A stretch of 64,000 nt of DNA from Ambrosia x helenae (GCA_030844895.1 CM061224.1:30836102-30900101), one strand, 5' to 3'; numbered from the stretch's first letter, positions 23,306-33,900 are shown. Notes: generated from the sequence alone by a model not told the origin. Numbers and translations are program-made.

Positions 23306-25984
23306 TCATTCAGCTGCAGAAGAGACATATCTCGACTCGAACGCTTCCTTAGGAAAGAGATGAGGATACTTAGACTTCATCTGATCCTCCCGTTCCCACG
23401 TGTACTCTGGTCCCCGGTTCGAGTTCCAGCGAACCTTAACGATGCGAATCTTGCTGTGACGTAGGCTACGAATCTTGTAATCCAGAATCTCCACAGGTTC
23501 TTCCACAATCCGAAGACGATCATCAACCTTGATCTCTTCCAGTGGAACGATGAGAGACTCGTCAGCCAGACACTTCTTCAAGTTTGACACGTGGAAGACG
23601 TTATGTACGTTACCGAGCTCCGTCGGTAAATCAAGACGATATGCCACCGGTCCAATCCGTTCCAGGATCGTAAATGGACCGACATACCGAGGGTTGAGTT
23701 TGCCACGCTTCCCAAAGCGTATGACGCCCTTCCATGGTGAGACTTTTAGAAGTACTTTGTCATTAACTTGGAATTCCAATGATTTGCGACGCTGATCGGC
23801 ATAACTCTTTTGCCGGTCCCGTGCCGCTGCCAACCGGTTACGAATCTGTACGATCTTTTCCGAAGTTTCGTACACTAGTTCAAGCCCAGTGAGTTGACTC
23901 TCACCCACTTCAGCCCAACAAAGAGGAGAACGGCATTTTCGTCCGTACAGTGCCTCGAACGGAGCCGCCTTGATGCTCGTGTGATAACTGTTGTTGTACG
24001 AGAATTCTACTAACGGTAAATGAGCTTCCCAACCCTTGCCAAAATCGATCACACATGCCCGCAGCATGTCTTCTAAAGTTTGAATCGTACACTCACTCTG
24101 ACCGTCAGTCTGTGGATGATAAGCCGTACTCATGTCTAGTTGGGTACCCAAAGCCTTGTGCAAAGACTTCCAGAAGTGAGAAGTAAAATGGGAGTCACGA
24201 TCCGAGATAATAGAAACTGGCACCCCGTGCTTAGAAACAACTTCCTTCAAATAAAGACGAGCCAAACGATCCATGGTGTCGGTCTCCTTAATAGCAAGAA
24301 AATGAGCTGATTTCGTCAACCGATCGACAATCACCCATATCTTGTCATTCCCGCTTGGTGATTTAGGAAGTTGCGTGACAAAATCCATGGTAATCCGTTC
24401 CCATTTCCATTCCGGAATTTCAGGTTGTTGCAAGAGACCCGACGGTTTCTGGTATTCCACCTTGACCTTAGCACAGGTCAAGCATTTGCTCACATATGAG
24501 GCTATGTCCGACCTCATGTTTGGCCACCAGTAAAGCACCTTCAGATCTTGGTACATCTTATCCGAACCAGGATGAATAGAATACCGGGACTTGTGAGCCT
24601 CATCTAGGACAAGCCCACGTAGTCCCCCGAATAAAGGAACCCATATGCGTTCTGCGAAATAGTGCAGGCCATCAGGCCTTCGCTCGAGGTGCTTGTCGGC
24701 ACCGTGCATAGTTTCAGCTTTAAGGTTTTCCTCCTTCAAAGCTTCCAACTGAGCAGAACGGAGTTGATCAGGTAGGGATGAATGAATGGTGAGCTGCAAT
24801 GCCCGGACGCGACGAGGTTTAGTCGATTCCTTCCTGCTCAAGGCGTCCGCTACAACATTCGCCTTGCCAGGATGGTACTTAATGGCACAATCATAGTCGT
24901 TCAGAAGTTCAATCCAACGACGCTGCCGTATGTTCAAATGTTGTTGGTCAAAAATATGTTGGAGACTCTTGTGATCGGTGTAGATGGTGCATTTGGTACC
25001 GTACAAGTAATGTCTCCAAATTTTCAACGCGAAAACCACGGCACCCAACTCCAAGTCATGGGTGGTGTAGTTCTTCTCGTGTACCGTGAGTTGACGAGAA
25101 GCATACGCGATCACTTTCTCGCGTTGCATCAACACGCAACCGAGACCATGAATTGAAGCATCACAGTAAACCACGAAATCATCAGGACCTTCAGGTAACG
25201 ACAAAATAGGAGCAGAACACAGTTTAGACTTCAGTTCTTCAAACGCTGACTCTTGTGGTTCACCCCAGTCGAATTTCCTATCCTTCTGAGTAAGAGTGGT
25301 GAGGGGTTGAGCGATCTTCGAGAACCCCTGAATGAAACGACGATAGTAGCCCGCAAGGCCTATGAATTGCCACACCTCAGTTGGCGTCTTTGGTGCTCCC
25401 CAGTCCTTGATCGCTTCGATCTTAGCTGGATCGACATGAATCCCTAGTTCATTAACCACATGTCCTAGGAACTGGACTTCGCGTAACCAAAAGTCACACT
25501 TTGAGAACTTGGCGTAAAGTTGTTCCCGTCGCAAGAGTTCCAAAACTAACCGCAGATGTTCCTCATGTTCGGTCTTGTTCTTAGAGTAAATCATGATGTC
25601 ATCAATAAACACAATGACGAACTTGTCAAGATATGGTTTGCAAACGCGGTTCATCAAGTCCATGAAAACCGCCGGTGCGTTCGTGAGACCGAAAGGCATG
25701 ACCAAGAATTCGAAATGGCCATAACGTGTTCGAAAGGCAGTCTTTGCAACGTCAGCTTCCCTTACGCGCAACTGGTGATAACCGGACCTCAAGTCAATCT
25801 TGGAATAATAACTAGAACCCTGAAGCTGGTCGAATAGATCATCAATACGTGGAAGAGGATAACGGTTCTTGACGGTCAATTTGTTCAGTTCTCTGTAGTC
25901 CACACACAATCGGAAACTTCCATCCTTCTTCTTAACAAATAGAATCGGGGCTCCCCAAGGGGAAGAACTTGGCCTGATGAAACC
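23306..25984 (-). CDS. pol: Gypsy-A pol: RT, RNase H, integrase, chromodomain-like tail
   Basis: About 870 codons are open. RT has CVDYRELNKLT, LRSGYHQLRV and the catalytic FIDD in VIVFIDDIMIYS. RNase H follows with VYCDASIHGLGCVL and HPGKANVVADALSRK. Integrase has the H-H-C-C finger (HKSRYSIHPG, CLTCAKVKV), then MDFVTQLPKS, ISDRDSHFTS and TDGQSECTIQ for the three acidic residues. The last about 80 residues (EEPVEILDYK, VKVRWNSNRG, YTWEREDQM) form the chromodomain-like end of Tekay/Del chromoviruses, which is thought to steer integration. A one-base loss near 25982, relative to Gypsy-B, cuts pol from the protease frame, so this is an intact domain block but not an intact polyprotein. Confidence 0.93.
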   Translation of the reverse strand, partial: GFIRPSSSPWGAPILFVKKKDGSFRLCVDYRELNKLTVKNRYPLPRIDDLFDQLQGSSYYSKIDLRSGYHQLRVREADVAKTAFRTRYGHFEFLVMPFGLTNAPAVFMDLMNRVCKPYLDKFVIVFIDDIMIYSKNKTEHEEHLRLVLELLRREQLYAKFSKCDFWLREVQFLGHVVNELGIHVDPAKIEAIKDWGAPKTPTEVWQFIGLAGYYRRFIQGFSKIAQPLTTLTQKDRKFDWGEPQESAFEELKSKLCSAPILSLPEGPDDFVVYCDASIHGLGCVLMQREKVIAYASRQLTVHEKNYTTHDLELGAVVFALKIWRHYLYGTKCTIYTDHKSLQHIFDQQHLNIRQRRWIELLNDYDCAIKYHPGKANVVADALSRKESTKPRRVRALQLTIHSSLPDQLRSAQLEALKEENLKAETMHGADKHLERRPDGLHYFAERIWVPLFGGLRGLVLDEAHKSRYSIHPGSDKMYQDLKVLYWWPNMRSDIASYVSKCLTCAKVKVEYQKPSGLLQQPEIPEWKWERITMDFVTQLPKSPSGNDKIWVIVDRLTKSAHFLAIKETDTMDRLARLYLKEVVSKHGVPVSIISDRDSHFTSHFWKSLHKALGTQLDMSTAYHPQTDGQSECTIQTLEDMLRACVIDFGKGWEAHLPLVEFSYNNSYHTSIKAAPFEALYGRKCRSPLCWAEVGESQLTGLELVYETSEKIVQIRNRLAAARDRQKSYADQRRKSLEFQVNDKVLLKVSPWKGVIRFGKRGKLNPRYVGPFTILERIGPVAYRLDLPTELGNVHNVFHVSNLKKCLADESLIVPLEEIKVDDRLRIVEEPVEILDYKIRSLRHSKIRIVKVRWNSNRGPEYTWEREDQMKSKYPHLFPKEAFESRYVSSAAE

Positions 25985-27705
25985 TTGTCCAAGAGTTCCT
26001 GTAACTGACTAGACAATTCCTGCATCTCGGGAGGTGCAAGACGGTAGGGGGCCCGAGCAATAGAGCACCCCTGGTACAAGATCAATACCGAACTCGACTT
26101 GACGATGAGGAGGAAGACCAGATAAATCATCGGGAAAAACATCAGGAAACTCGCGTACAACTGGAATATCGTCGATCTTCTTCTCATCACCAGAGGAAAC
26201 AGATAAAAGTGCCAAGACGGCTGGATAACCCTTTCGAAGACACTTAAGGGCTTTCATGCTGGAGATGATGTTTAGCGAAACACCACCCTTGATACCGTAC
26301 ACAGAAAGGAATTCTCCTTCAGGGAGAGGAATCCGAATAACCTTATCGTAACAGACAATCTCCGCGCGATACAAAGACAACCAATCCATTCCTACCACAA
26401 CGTCAAAACTACCCAATGGTACCGGCATAAGGTCGATGGGGAACGATAAACCCGACAACTCTAATTGACACTCCCGAAGGATACTAGTAGCTTCAATCTT
26501 TTTACCGTCAGCCAACTCAATAATATACTTAGTCTCTAATGGTACGGGTACTACATCTAGCAGTCGACTAACTTCCATGGATACAAAACTCTAGTCGGCA
26601 CCAGAATCAAATAACACACTAACAGAACGATTATTGAGAAGGAACGTACCGGTGACTGTGTCAGGATCCTGTCTAGCCTCAGCGGCTCCAATGACGAAGG
26701 CGCGTGCGTTTCTGCCACCGCCCCCGTTGTTCCCATTACCGTTGTTTCCACCCTGCTTCAGTTTTGGGCAATCCTTCTTGTAATGCCCGGTCTCACCACA
26801 ATTGTAACATCCTTGTCTTCCTGTAGTCCCTTGAGTAGTCGGAGCTGAGCTATTAGTCGGGGCCTGGGTCGATGGAAGTGTAACCCGACAATCTTTAGCA
26901 TAATGCCCTGTTCGCTGGAAGCGATGACAACGGTTACTGTCGCAGTTCCCTTGATGATGGCGTCCACACTTGTTGCATTTGGGCAGTTTCCCCGCATAAC
27001 CACCCTGTTTGTTACCCGAAGAAGAAGAAGAACCCCCATTGTCGAACCTCTTATTCTGCTGTGCTGGCCCAGATCCCTTCCCGTCATTTTCCCACTTGCG
27101 CTTGTTATTCTCTGGAGCCTTAACAGTCGAACCCTTAGCAGGCAAAATACCCTCATTCACCTTTAAGTTGGTCATCCTATGAGCCGATCGGACCACCTCT
27201 GCGTATGTAGGATGATTTCCGCAGCCACTAACCCTGCGATTTCCGGTACTAACCCCGAGACATAGTGTTCAATCCTCCTGAACTCTGGCACATGCAGATC
27301 AGGACACAGCACTGCCAATTCATTACGCCTCACAGTATACTTCTCAATTTCAGACCCAGTCATCTTGAGGTTCCACACCTCGTGCTCTAGCTTCTGCACC
27401 TCTTCCCTCGGACAGTATCACGCTTCAGCAGCTGCACAAAATTCTCCCAAGGCATAGCATACGCCTCCCCAATACCCATATTCTGGGTGATGTTATTCCA
27501 CCAAGTCAATGCAACATCCTGGAATAACGCAGCAGCATACTGAACCCGATCTTCTGGGAGACAGTTACACATAAGAAACACTGACTCCACTTTCTCCAGC
27601 CACCTAAGCAAGCTCACCGCACCCTCAGTGCCAGAGAATTCCTGGGCTTACAGTCCCGGAACATCTTGTAGGTACACATGGGTGGGGGTGGGTTAACAGG
27701 ACCAC
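25985..27705 (-). pseudogene. gag: Gypsy-A gag (capsid, zinc knuckles) and protease
   Basis: After the intron the capsid part runs through a WLEKVESVFLMCNCLPEDRV motif and a WNLKMTGSEIEKYTVR motif of the retrotrans_gag family. Two CCHC knuckles follow: NRCHRFQRTGHYAKDC (first knuckle, F in place of the second C) and CYNCGETGHYKKDC (intact). The protease site DSGAD (about 26594-26608) is followed at once by TAG (26591-26593), where Gypsy-B has a Lys codon. The protease continues as VVVGMDWLSLYRAEI. One-base indels near 27640, 27412 and 27222 break gag, so this copy cannot make Gag. The normal role is particle assembly and polyprotein cleavage. Confidence 0.88.
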
Positions 27706-27787
27706 CTGAAATGAAACGTATGAGAAACCACGAAGAATGTAAACAAGGTTCACCAATGAGGCAAAGAAAATGGATAAATCAACTTAC
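27706..27787 (-). other. Candidate spliceosomal intron in Gypsy-A gag (82 bp)
   Basis: On the minus strand it starts GTAAGTTGAT and ends TTCATTTCAG, both close to plant splice-site consensus. The 82 bp are not a multiple of three. Gypsy-B lacks exactly this segment: its flanks (CAACGGTGGTG and GTGGTCCTGTT) are joined with no extra base near 44395. The Gag frame continues across only when it is removed. Confidence 0.85.
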
Positions 27788-27940
27788 CACCACCGTTGTG
27801 CCCTAACTGAAAGGCAGCTTGGAGCAAGTTGTTCAGATCAGCCTGCGATAGGTTAATACCTCCACGACCACCAGCACCACCACGTCCCCACCACGTCCAC
27901 CATTGCGACCACCTCCACGTCCTCCTCGTACTCCAGACAT
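27788..27940 (-). pseudogene. gag: Gypsy-A gag exon 1
   Basis: Starts at ATG 27940-27938 with MSGVRGGRGGGRNGGRG, an Arg/Gly-rich start, followed (after a one-base loss near 27890) by INLSQADLNNLLQAAFQLGH. The matching Gypsy-B start is 44551. The segment ends in NGG at a GT-AG intron boundary. Arg/Gly-rich starts of this kind are common in Tekay-type Gag and may help RNA binding. Confidence 0.75.
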
Positions 27941-28479
27941 GATTCTGGCAGAAAGAACGAGAAAATTTAGTTTCGCAGATAAAGATAACCACTAATGTTC
28001 ACAAGATCAAAGCTAGATCCAATCCAGGACTATCCCTTCAAACCCAGAGCTCACTAGGGCTTCCATGCATTTCGGTTTATGATTTTGTGTGCACCCAAAA
28101 TGATAAACCGCTCTACATGGTCCTCCAAGTGTTCTCCTAGTTCAAAGTTCGAATCACCGAACATAGACTCTTAGCTATACACCGTAATACTACGGTAGTT
28201 TATGGCAAGTATTTCTATTGGAGTACGAAAGGGAGATGTCCGAGCCTTGGACAAGTCTTAAGAGTACACAATTCACTCCAATATGCCACACTGCCTAGAA
28301 AGTAAGTAACCCGACCTAAGATAGAACGGATGATGTAACGTAGAAAGACCAATGATTTAGAGACACCCCGACAAGACCATACGTAAACCACCATAATGTT
28401 TAGTACTATGTGATCGTCTAGTGTGTGCGACTCGGCTATAGACTAGACTCTACATGCAGTCCTAGTTCACTATAACCAT
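27941..28479 (-). other. Gypsy-A leader with a stem-loop
   Basis: Non-coding. A stem ATTGGAGT (28217-28224) with ACTCCAAT (28275-28282) encloses a smaller GTCC/GGAC hairpin. The same arms are kept in Gypsy-B although bases between them differ. Confidence 0.7.
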
Positions 28480-28493
28480 TGGCTCTGATACCA
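28480..28493 (-). promoter_or_regulatory. Gypsy-A primer binding site (tRNA-iMet)
   Basis: The minus strand reads TGGTATCAGAGCCA three bases after the LTR; perfect match to the complement of the initiator tRNA-Met 3' end. Confidence 0.93.
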
Positions 28494-28496
28494 ATC

Positions 28497-31103
28497 TGTC
28501 ACACCCTCAAAATCCACTTGCGGAGTTTTACCGCGAGGCGCATGACAAACCAGGATCCAAACCAACGATCACAATAAACAAGTCTAAATGAATATAATAC
28601 AATTTCAAAACATAGTTTAAAATCCCCGTTTACAGCGGAAGCTTATTCAAAACAGTATCTCAAAGTAACCAAATGTTCAACATATGAAAACCATGCGACT
28701 CTAACTAGACGCCGTGCAGACGCGTGCGCCCTAGTCCAGTAGTGCTACCTTAGCGACCTGAGAAAACATGTAAAAGTTTACGTCAGCACAAAAATGCTGG
28801 TGAGTTTACAGGTTTTGTAATCCAAGTACCAAGTCCACCTGTCCATACTATAACAAATCGAAAACCAGTGTACGCTAGCTAGGCGTATGTTTTGTTACTA
28901 CCACGATTGGAAAACCATTACTAACACGCATACCAGATGTTGTGCCCAAAAAGTAAACCAGTTGTTCCTGTTGTTCCTGTTTGAGACAATATGCACTCGC
29001 CCGGCCCTCCAAGCCGACGAGCGGGGTTGGTCACTCCCAATAGCGCTATTCACATTTCCCCGTTGTGCAAACCCGCACATTCATGGTCCCCCCCGGGACT
29101 TCCAAAGATCGTGTAGTACACAATAGAAACCATAGTATGACAGTAGTTACCAAATAATCGTTTTAACACATGTTTTCTCCCCCGAAATATGAAACCAGTT
29201 TAAAAGAGGGGCCGTAAACTCACCTTAAGTTGCGTTACTCCTTAACCCGAGTAACTCAGCTGCTATGCTAGTCCCGTAAAGCGGCGACCTAACATATGAC
29301 AGTTACAAGTACTTAGACTAATAACCCGCAGGTTAATTAGTCCCTAGATGTCTAGACCATAACCAAGTTCGTTTGAAAACACCGTGACTGTTTAACTGAC
29401 CCAAAGTACAAGACTCGACATCCCATTGGTGACCCGAGACTCCCCGTGTTATGTTTACGCTCTCAAACATGCAACCATGCAATCACACTTAACATACGTT
29501 AACGCACAACAAGTTATAGCACATAGTTCACGTATCACCGAATTACATCCAAACATATGTTACCAAATTATTAGATATGTTACGGGGTTCCTAGCATGTT
29601 CCTACATGTCAAATCGGGTCTCGGAATGCTAATTTATACTTACAGCAGCAGTACACGCGATTAGGAAAAGTCAACTAGCATTTAGGTTGGTCAACTGGCA
29701 TTTAGGAAGGCTAATCGCATGTAACTACTAGCATTTAGGGCTGATTGCATGTAACTACTAGCATTTAGGGCTGATTGCATGTAAAAACTAGCATTTAGGG
29801 CTGATTGCATGTAAAAACTAGCATTTAGGGCTGATTGCATGTAAAAACTAGCGATTGGGGCCTAATCGCATGAAAGATGGGCGATTGGCCTCCTAATCGC
29901 CTCTAACATAGGCGATTAGGGTTGCTAATCGCCTGTAACCTTGCTGTTCCGGTTTTTCGCGCGTTTAACGCTCCAAATCAGACCCAGAACGTGTGTAACC
30001 ATCCAATATCATCCCAACAACTATTCTAAACATGTTTAAACCAAAATCCTTCGTTTTGCCTCGTATTATCAGTCCTGCATGCAATCACGTATTCCAAACA
30101 CCATTCACATAACATGCAACATCACACTAACATGCGTAACTATCACCCTAATAATCAGTTACTCAGATTTTTATCATCATAATATCATTATTATTCTGAT
30201 CTAACATAATAACATGTCATTCATTCATCTAGAATCATAAAAACCCTAGCTTTCTAATCATAAACACACATAACACATGTATACTAGTTAAAATCCGATT
30301 AACAACACTTATTAACGATTTTCAGAAAGCTTTTCCGTTTTAGAACAGGTCTGGACCATTAGGGATTGATTAAAAACGTTTATAAAGATTAATGGATGGA
30401 AACCAAACCTTAGATTTGTGAAAGAATGATGATTAAGCTTGAAACCTTGTGTTTTGATCAAAAATGGCGTTCCAGAGGTTGTGTGTGTGTTGGGGCAGGT
30501 TATGGGACGACTAGGGTTTGTATAATGAAGTTTATGAGGTCAAGTATGGTATTTATAGTCATTTTTAGTCGTCCAGCACGTAACTAGCGATTATGCAGCC
30601 TTTACACGCGATTAGGAGCCTAATCGCATGAACAGTCATGCAATTAGTCCCTACTCGCCCCTAAGGTCCCCCACTCGCCCCTCCTATAGGCGATTGGGCT
30701 ATCCTAATCGCCTATAGGGGCCTGTTCCGTGTGTTTTGCGCGTTAAACCACGTTTTAACATATGTTAACACATATTCACATACCGACAAGTCACATAATG
30801 ATTGTAAACACATAACACTTGTAAATACACATATTCACACTCGTTCACCAATTCCCGGGACTCGAGACTTGTATGTTCCGTATGCCCTGACGATCCTACA
30901 AATCGTCACCGTTTGTACACTTGGTTAAGGACTGACATCTAATGAACCTCTAGACCAACATCCAATGATCTTCTAGACTAAACCAATAGTTCCCGAACCA
31001 TAACCCGACTTAACTAACCCAGTTAAGTACAATATACGCGTGACTCGCTAAGGTAGACTTTCATCTAAACAACGTTGTTAACCAGAATTTGCCGGGTGTC
31101 ACA
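28497..31103 (-). repeat. Gypsy-A 5' LTR (2607 bp)
   Basis: Same ends and content as the 3' copy. The TATA box is at 30550-30557 (minus strand), with repeat modules at 30590-30720 and 29652-29940. The primer site follows directly on the minus strand. Confidence 0.95.
29652..29940 (-). repeat. GCGATTA module, downstream copy, Gypsy-A 5' LTR
   Basis: Same structure as 21694-21982, with the tandem 30-bp units at 29700-29850. It lies about 610-900 bp downstream of the TATA box at 30550. Confidence 0.88.
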
Positions 31104-31167
31104 GATGCGTGGCGAAGCTACCAAATGTAACAACCGACGAAGGAAAAGTCGGGGTGTGACAGTTGGG

Positions 31168-31420
31168 TGACCGTTGGGGGTTTTCAAAAAAGTAAAAATT
31201 TAAAAAATGAACGTTTGGGTTTGAAAAATATAATAAAAAAATCAAAATAAAGTAACCGCTTGGTTAAAAAAATAAAAAAATAAAAAAAAATAAAAAAATA
31301 AATTAAATAAAAACATTACATAATCCTAAAAACATTAAATAAAACATTACATAATCCTAAATTACTTATTACATAATCCTAAACTACTTATAAAACATTT
31401 CATAAGTAAACCTAAATTTC
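31168..31420. other. AT-rich non-coding flank
   Basis: A-rich sequence with repeated TAATCCTAAA and AACATTAAATAA phrases. No gene seen. Confidence 0.5.
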
Positions 31421-31792
31421 CTACCTACGAAGAATAATTATCCAGTCCTCTAGTGTGTACTCCGGCGAGGACACGGAACGATCGCTATCACAACCGTCGG
31501 ACCTGCCATCCCAGCGGATGCGGAAATACTCAGGAGTTGTTAAATAGTATGGTTCGTCATCCATACTCCTGGCTGCTTCATACTCCTCCTCAGTTGGCTC
31601 TCGAGCAGGTGGGCTTGGGGTGGGGATGGGGTTGGGTTTGGGGTGGGGATGGGGTTGGGTTGGGTCTCCACCAACCGTAGACGCCCTATTCCCATCACAA
31701 CTAGGAGATGAAAATGGTACAGGACGTCTCCGGCGAGAGTATCACCGGAGATTGGAAGGTCCGGCAGCTTCGTTAGGATAACCACCACCCAT
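31421..31792 (-). pseudogene. Small unidentified ORF with in-frame TGA, TE-associated
   Basis: From ATG at 31792 the frame reads MGGGYPNEAAGPSNLR, then TGA, then continues open to TAG at 31421: an Arg/Pro/Ser part, a run of His/Pro repeats (QPHPHPKPNPIPTPSPP), then an acidic end with YYLTTPEYFRIRWDGRSD and TLEDWIIILRR. A TATA box (TATAAATA, minus strand) at 31845-31852 and a short leader precede it, so it looks like a real former gene of about 123 codons. I do not recognise the family. It shares strand with the Harbinger-type Myb pseudogene at 9929 and would lie about 1.8 kb from it if LARD-1 were absent, so both may belong to one transposon. Confidence 0.5.
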
Positions 31793-31844
31793 ATCTTTGA
31801 ATGTTTGAGTGATAATTGTGACTGAGAAGGAGGTTTTGGTCTTG

Positions 31845-31852
31845 TATTTATA
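31845..31852 (-). promoter_or_regulatory. TATA box upstream of the small ORF
   Basis: The minus strand reads CTCTATAAATACAAG about 55 bp before the ATG at 31792. Confidence 0.5.
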
Positions 31853-32284
31853 GAGTTAGAAAATTAAACATTTGAAATTCAAACGTTTGAATTTCAAACG
31901 TTTGAAAACTAGTCGTTGGAATAGTAATTGTTTGAATAATATTTTTTAATTAAATATTCAAATATAATTTTTTAAATATTTTAAATTTATTATTATTATT
32001 AATTTATTAAACTTTATAAAAAAAAAAAAAAAAAAAAAAAATTCCACGTGGCACTTCCCCCTCTTCCACTTCCCACAATTTTCACTTTTTGCACATGGGT
32101 TCTACAAGTGTTAAATGACGCTTCATCCCTTTCCTCCCTGCTTATAGTCTTATACTTTTGAAAAAAAAAAATTAACGGCTAATTTCCCCCAAACATTTCC
32201 TTTAAAATCATAACACCTTTACCATCACACCACAAAGGGTGAGGTTTATGCTTATATTTAATTTTCTTATCATATCATGGATAT
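31853..32284. other. Non-coding, with A run
   Basis: Contains repeated AAACGTTTGAA palindromic phrases (31866-31905), an A run of 24 at 32018-32041 and then CCACGTGG with purine/pyrimidine-rich sequence resembling a transposon end. No gene. Confidence 0.5.
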
Positions 32285-32287
32285 TAA

Positions 32288-32517
32288 CACTGTGTTCCCG
32301 AGTTTCATTAAAGGATGGAAGAGAAAGGATCTCCCTCCCCTTCCATTCTCTCCAATTCCTTTCAAATTGAAAAGATTGAAAATCACTCTAAAATCCACTT
32401 TATTATCCCTCTCATTCCCCCCTTTCCCTCCTACAAAAAACTCTGGAACACATTTTTTCCCCACTTCCTTTTCAATCCTTTCTCTTCCATCCTTTAATAA
32501 AACTCTGGAACAGAGTG
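32288..32517. mobile_element. MITE-2, Tourist-like (230 bp)
   Basis: Terminal inverted repeats of about 45 bp begin CACTGTGTTCCCGAGTTT and, on the reverse strand, CACTCTGTTCCAGAGTTT, continuing into ATTAAAGGATGGAAGAGAAA. TSD TAA at 32285-32287 and 32518-32520. No coding capacity. It shares the terminal TGTTCC..GAGTTT pattern with MITE-1. Confidence 0.85.
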
Positions 32518-32630
32518 TAAAAGTCTAATGATGAAAAACACATCTATTACATTGTTTATACTCCTCAAAGGTTCTGGTCTTTGTTGACATGTTTGACATT
32601 AATCTAATGTGTTCTAAGATTCGTAACAAA

Positions 32631-32822
32631 TTCATTACTTAACTTCGCATACATCACCCAAACCATGTTATCACATTCATTAACATAAACAATACCAAAG
32701 TCATTACTTAACTTCTCAAACATCACCGAACCATGTTATCACATTAAATAATATAAACTATACCATCTTCATTACTTAACATTTGAAACATCACCCAATC
32801 ATGTTATCACATTCATTAACAG
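32631..32822. repeat. Three-copy tandem repeat, about 69-70 bp unit
   Basis: Units start CATTACTTAAC and contain ACATCACC and CATGTTATCACATT; copies begin near 32631, 32701 and 32770. Copies differ at many bases, so it is old. Confidence 0.75.
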
Positions 32823-33725
32823 ATAGCGATGAAGAAGCTACATGTAACCATTTGAATCACTCAATTGACCAATACTCTTTTAAAATAACAATGAACAGTC
32901 GGCTGGCGTACAACCATAATGTACATAACATAATGACAAGTTAGAAAATCAACATTACACACACAATATGCAAGGTTACAGATAGACATTTAACTGATGC
33001 ATAAAACAGAAATATGATTATAACAGCCAGGTGAAAATTACACATTTTAAGAATTAAATCACTTCAGTTATCAATATTCGGTCAAAAATAACAGCCAAGC
33101 GAAGCAAAAGAGTTACAATAAAGCATTTACACAAACAATTGGTGGACGTAACTAAAAACATAACAAAACAACAAAATTCAATTGTGGTCCATAAATCAAG
33201 CATGTTATCTCTAACAAAAAAAAGTAGACGTAACATCAAATTTTTGATACTCAACTAAACAATGGTGAGATGTTTAAAACAAACACTAGGAAGACAAACC
33301 TAAAAGAAAGTCATGAATTAATCATGCAGCGACAATTCATAAACAACTCAAAGAATGTGATGTAAGTCTTAAACAAATAGCTAGATCAACAATAGACATC
33401 TACGATGACTCACACGAAACCAAGCATTATAAACACGTTTTAAGAAAACATATGTACTCAAAAACAACAATGACATATTAGAGGTTTAACAGGGAAACTT
33501 CATCAAGACATTTACACAAAACACTTGGCAGACAACATCATAGGGTTTCAACAATCACAAAAAAATATAAAAATTTGATAGTCACTTGCACAAACGTTAC
33601 AGAATTGAGCGACACACCTAGCACAATAACCAGAAAAGAAAAATGGATGAACGAACCTCTCTCAACCTCACATTGGAAAGAAACCCAGGAAGAGAATCAC
33701 GAGAATAGGAAAAAATATACAATTA

Positions 33726-33728
<3 letters not shown>
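32823..33728. other. AT-rich sequence, no gene seen
   Basis: No recognisable protein or RNA gene. The phrase CATTTACACAAA with TTGG..GAC recurs near 33124 and 33508, suggesting an old degenerate repeat. Confidence 0.5.
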
Positions 33729-33786
<58 letters not shown>

Positions 33787-33790
33787 ATAT
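33729..33790. repeat. TA microsatellite, left flank of TIR element
   Basis: Almost pure TA dinucleotides, interrupted near 33772. Confidence 0.95.
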
Positions 33791-33900
33791 AGGATTGAGA
33801 TCAATTAGGAACCACCACCCTAGTTAAGAACTTAGGAACCAATCCTAGCCATCCATCCTTCATTTTGATCTTAAGGCTATAAGTGTAATTAGACATCTAA

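Larger units (their letters stand above)
20537..31103 (-). mobile_element. Gypsy-A: Tekay/Del-type chromovirus, full length
   Basis: A 10,567-bp element with TSD GATGC (20532-20536 and 31104-31108), inserted in the LARD-1 3' LTR. Minus-strand order: 5' LTR, tRNA-iMet site, leader, gag with an intron, protease, RT, RNase H, integrase, chromodomain-like tail, polypurine tract, 3' LTR. Both LTRs are near-identical by eye, suggesting a fairly young insertion. Gag and the protease junction are broken, so it is not autonomous as read. Confidence 0.95.
11777..31161 (+). mobile_element. LARD-1: large non-autonomous LTR element, with nested insertions
   Basis: The 5' LTR is 11777-14863 and the 3' LTR begins at 16614 with the same TGTGACAACCGGCAACTTCC start. 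Between them lie a tRNA-iMet primer site, a 1.75 kb interior without coding sequence and a TGGGGAGGA polypurine tract. The 3' LTR resumes after each of two insertions (17889-18802; 20537-31103) and ends at 31161. GTTGGG flanks both sides (11770-11775 and 31162-31167), with one extra base on the left, so the duplication is probably real but not exact. Large LTRs and an empty interior are the LARD pattern; it must borrow proteins in trans. Confidence 0.88.
16614..31161 (+). repeat. LARD-1 3' LTR, interrupted
   Basis: Three segments (16614-17888, 18803-20536, 31104-31161) line up in order with the 5' LTR. Without the two insertions and their target duplications it is about 3.06 kb. The TATA box copy is near 16947-16956. 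Confidence 0.87.

Noticed and set aside
24782..25156. Plus-strand frames inside Gypsy-A pol (also 25556-25837, 41477-41752)
   Set aside because: They are the opposite strand of RT and RNase H coding sequence.
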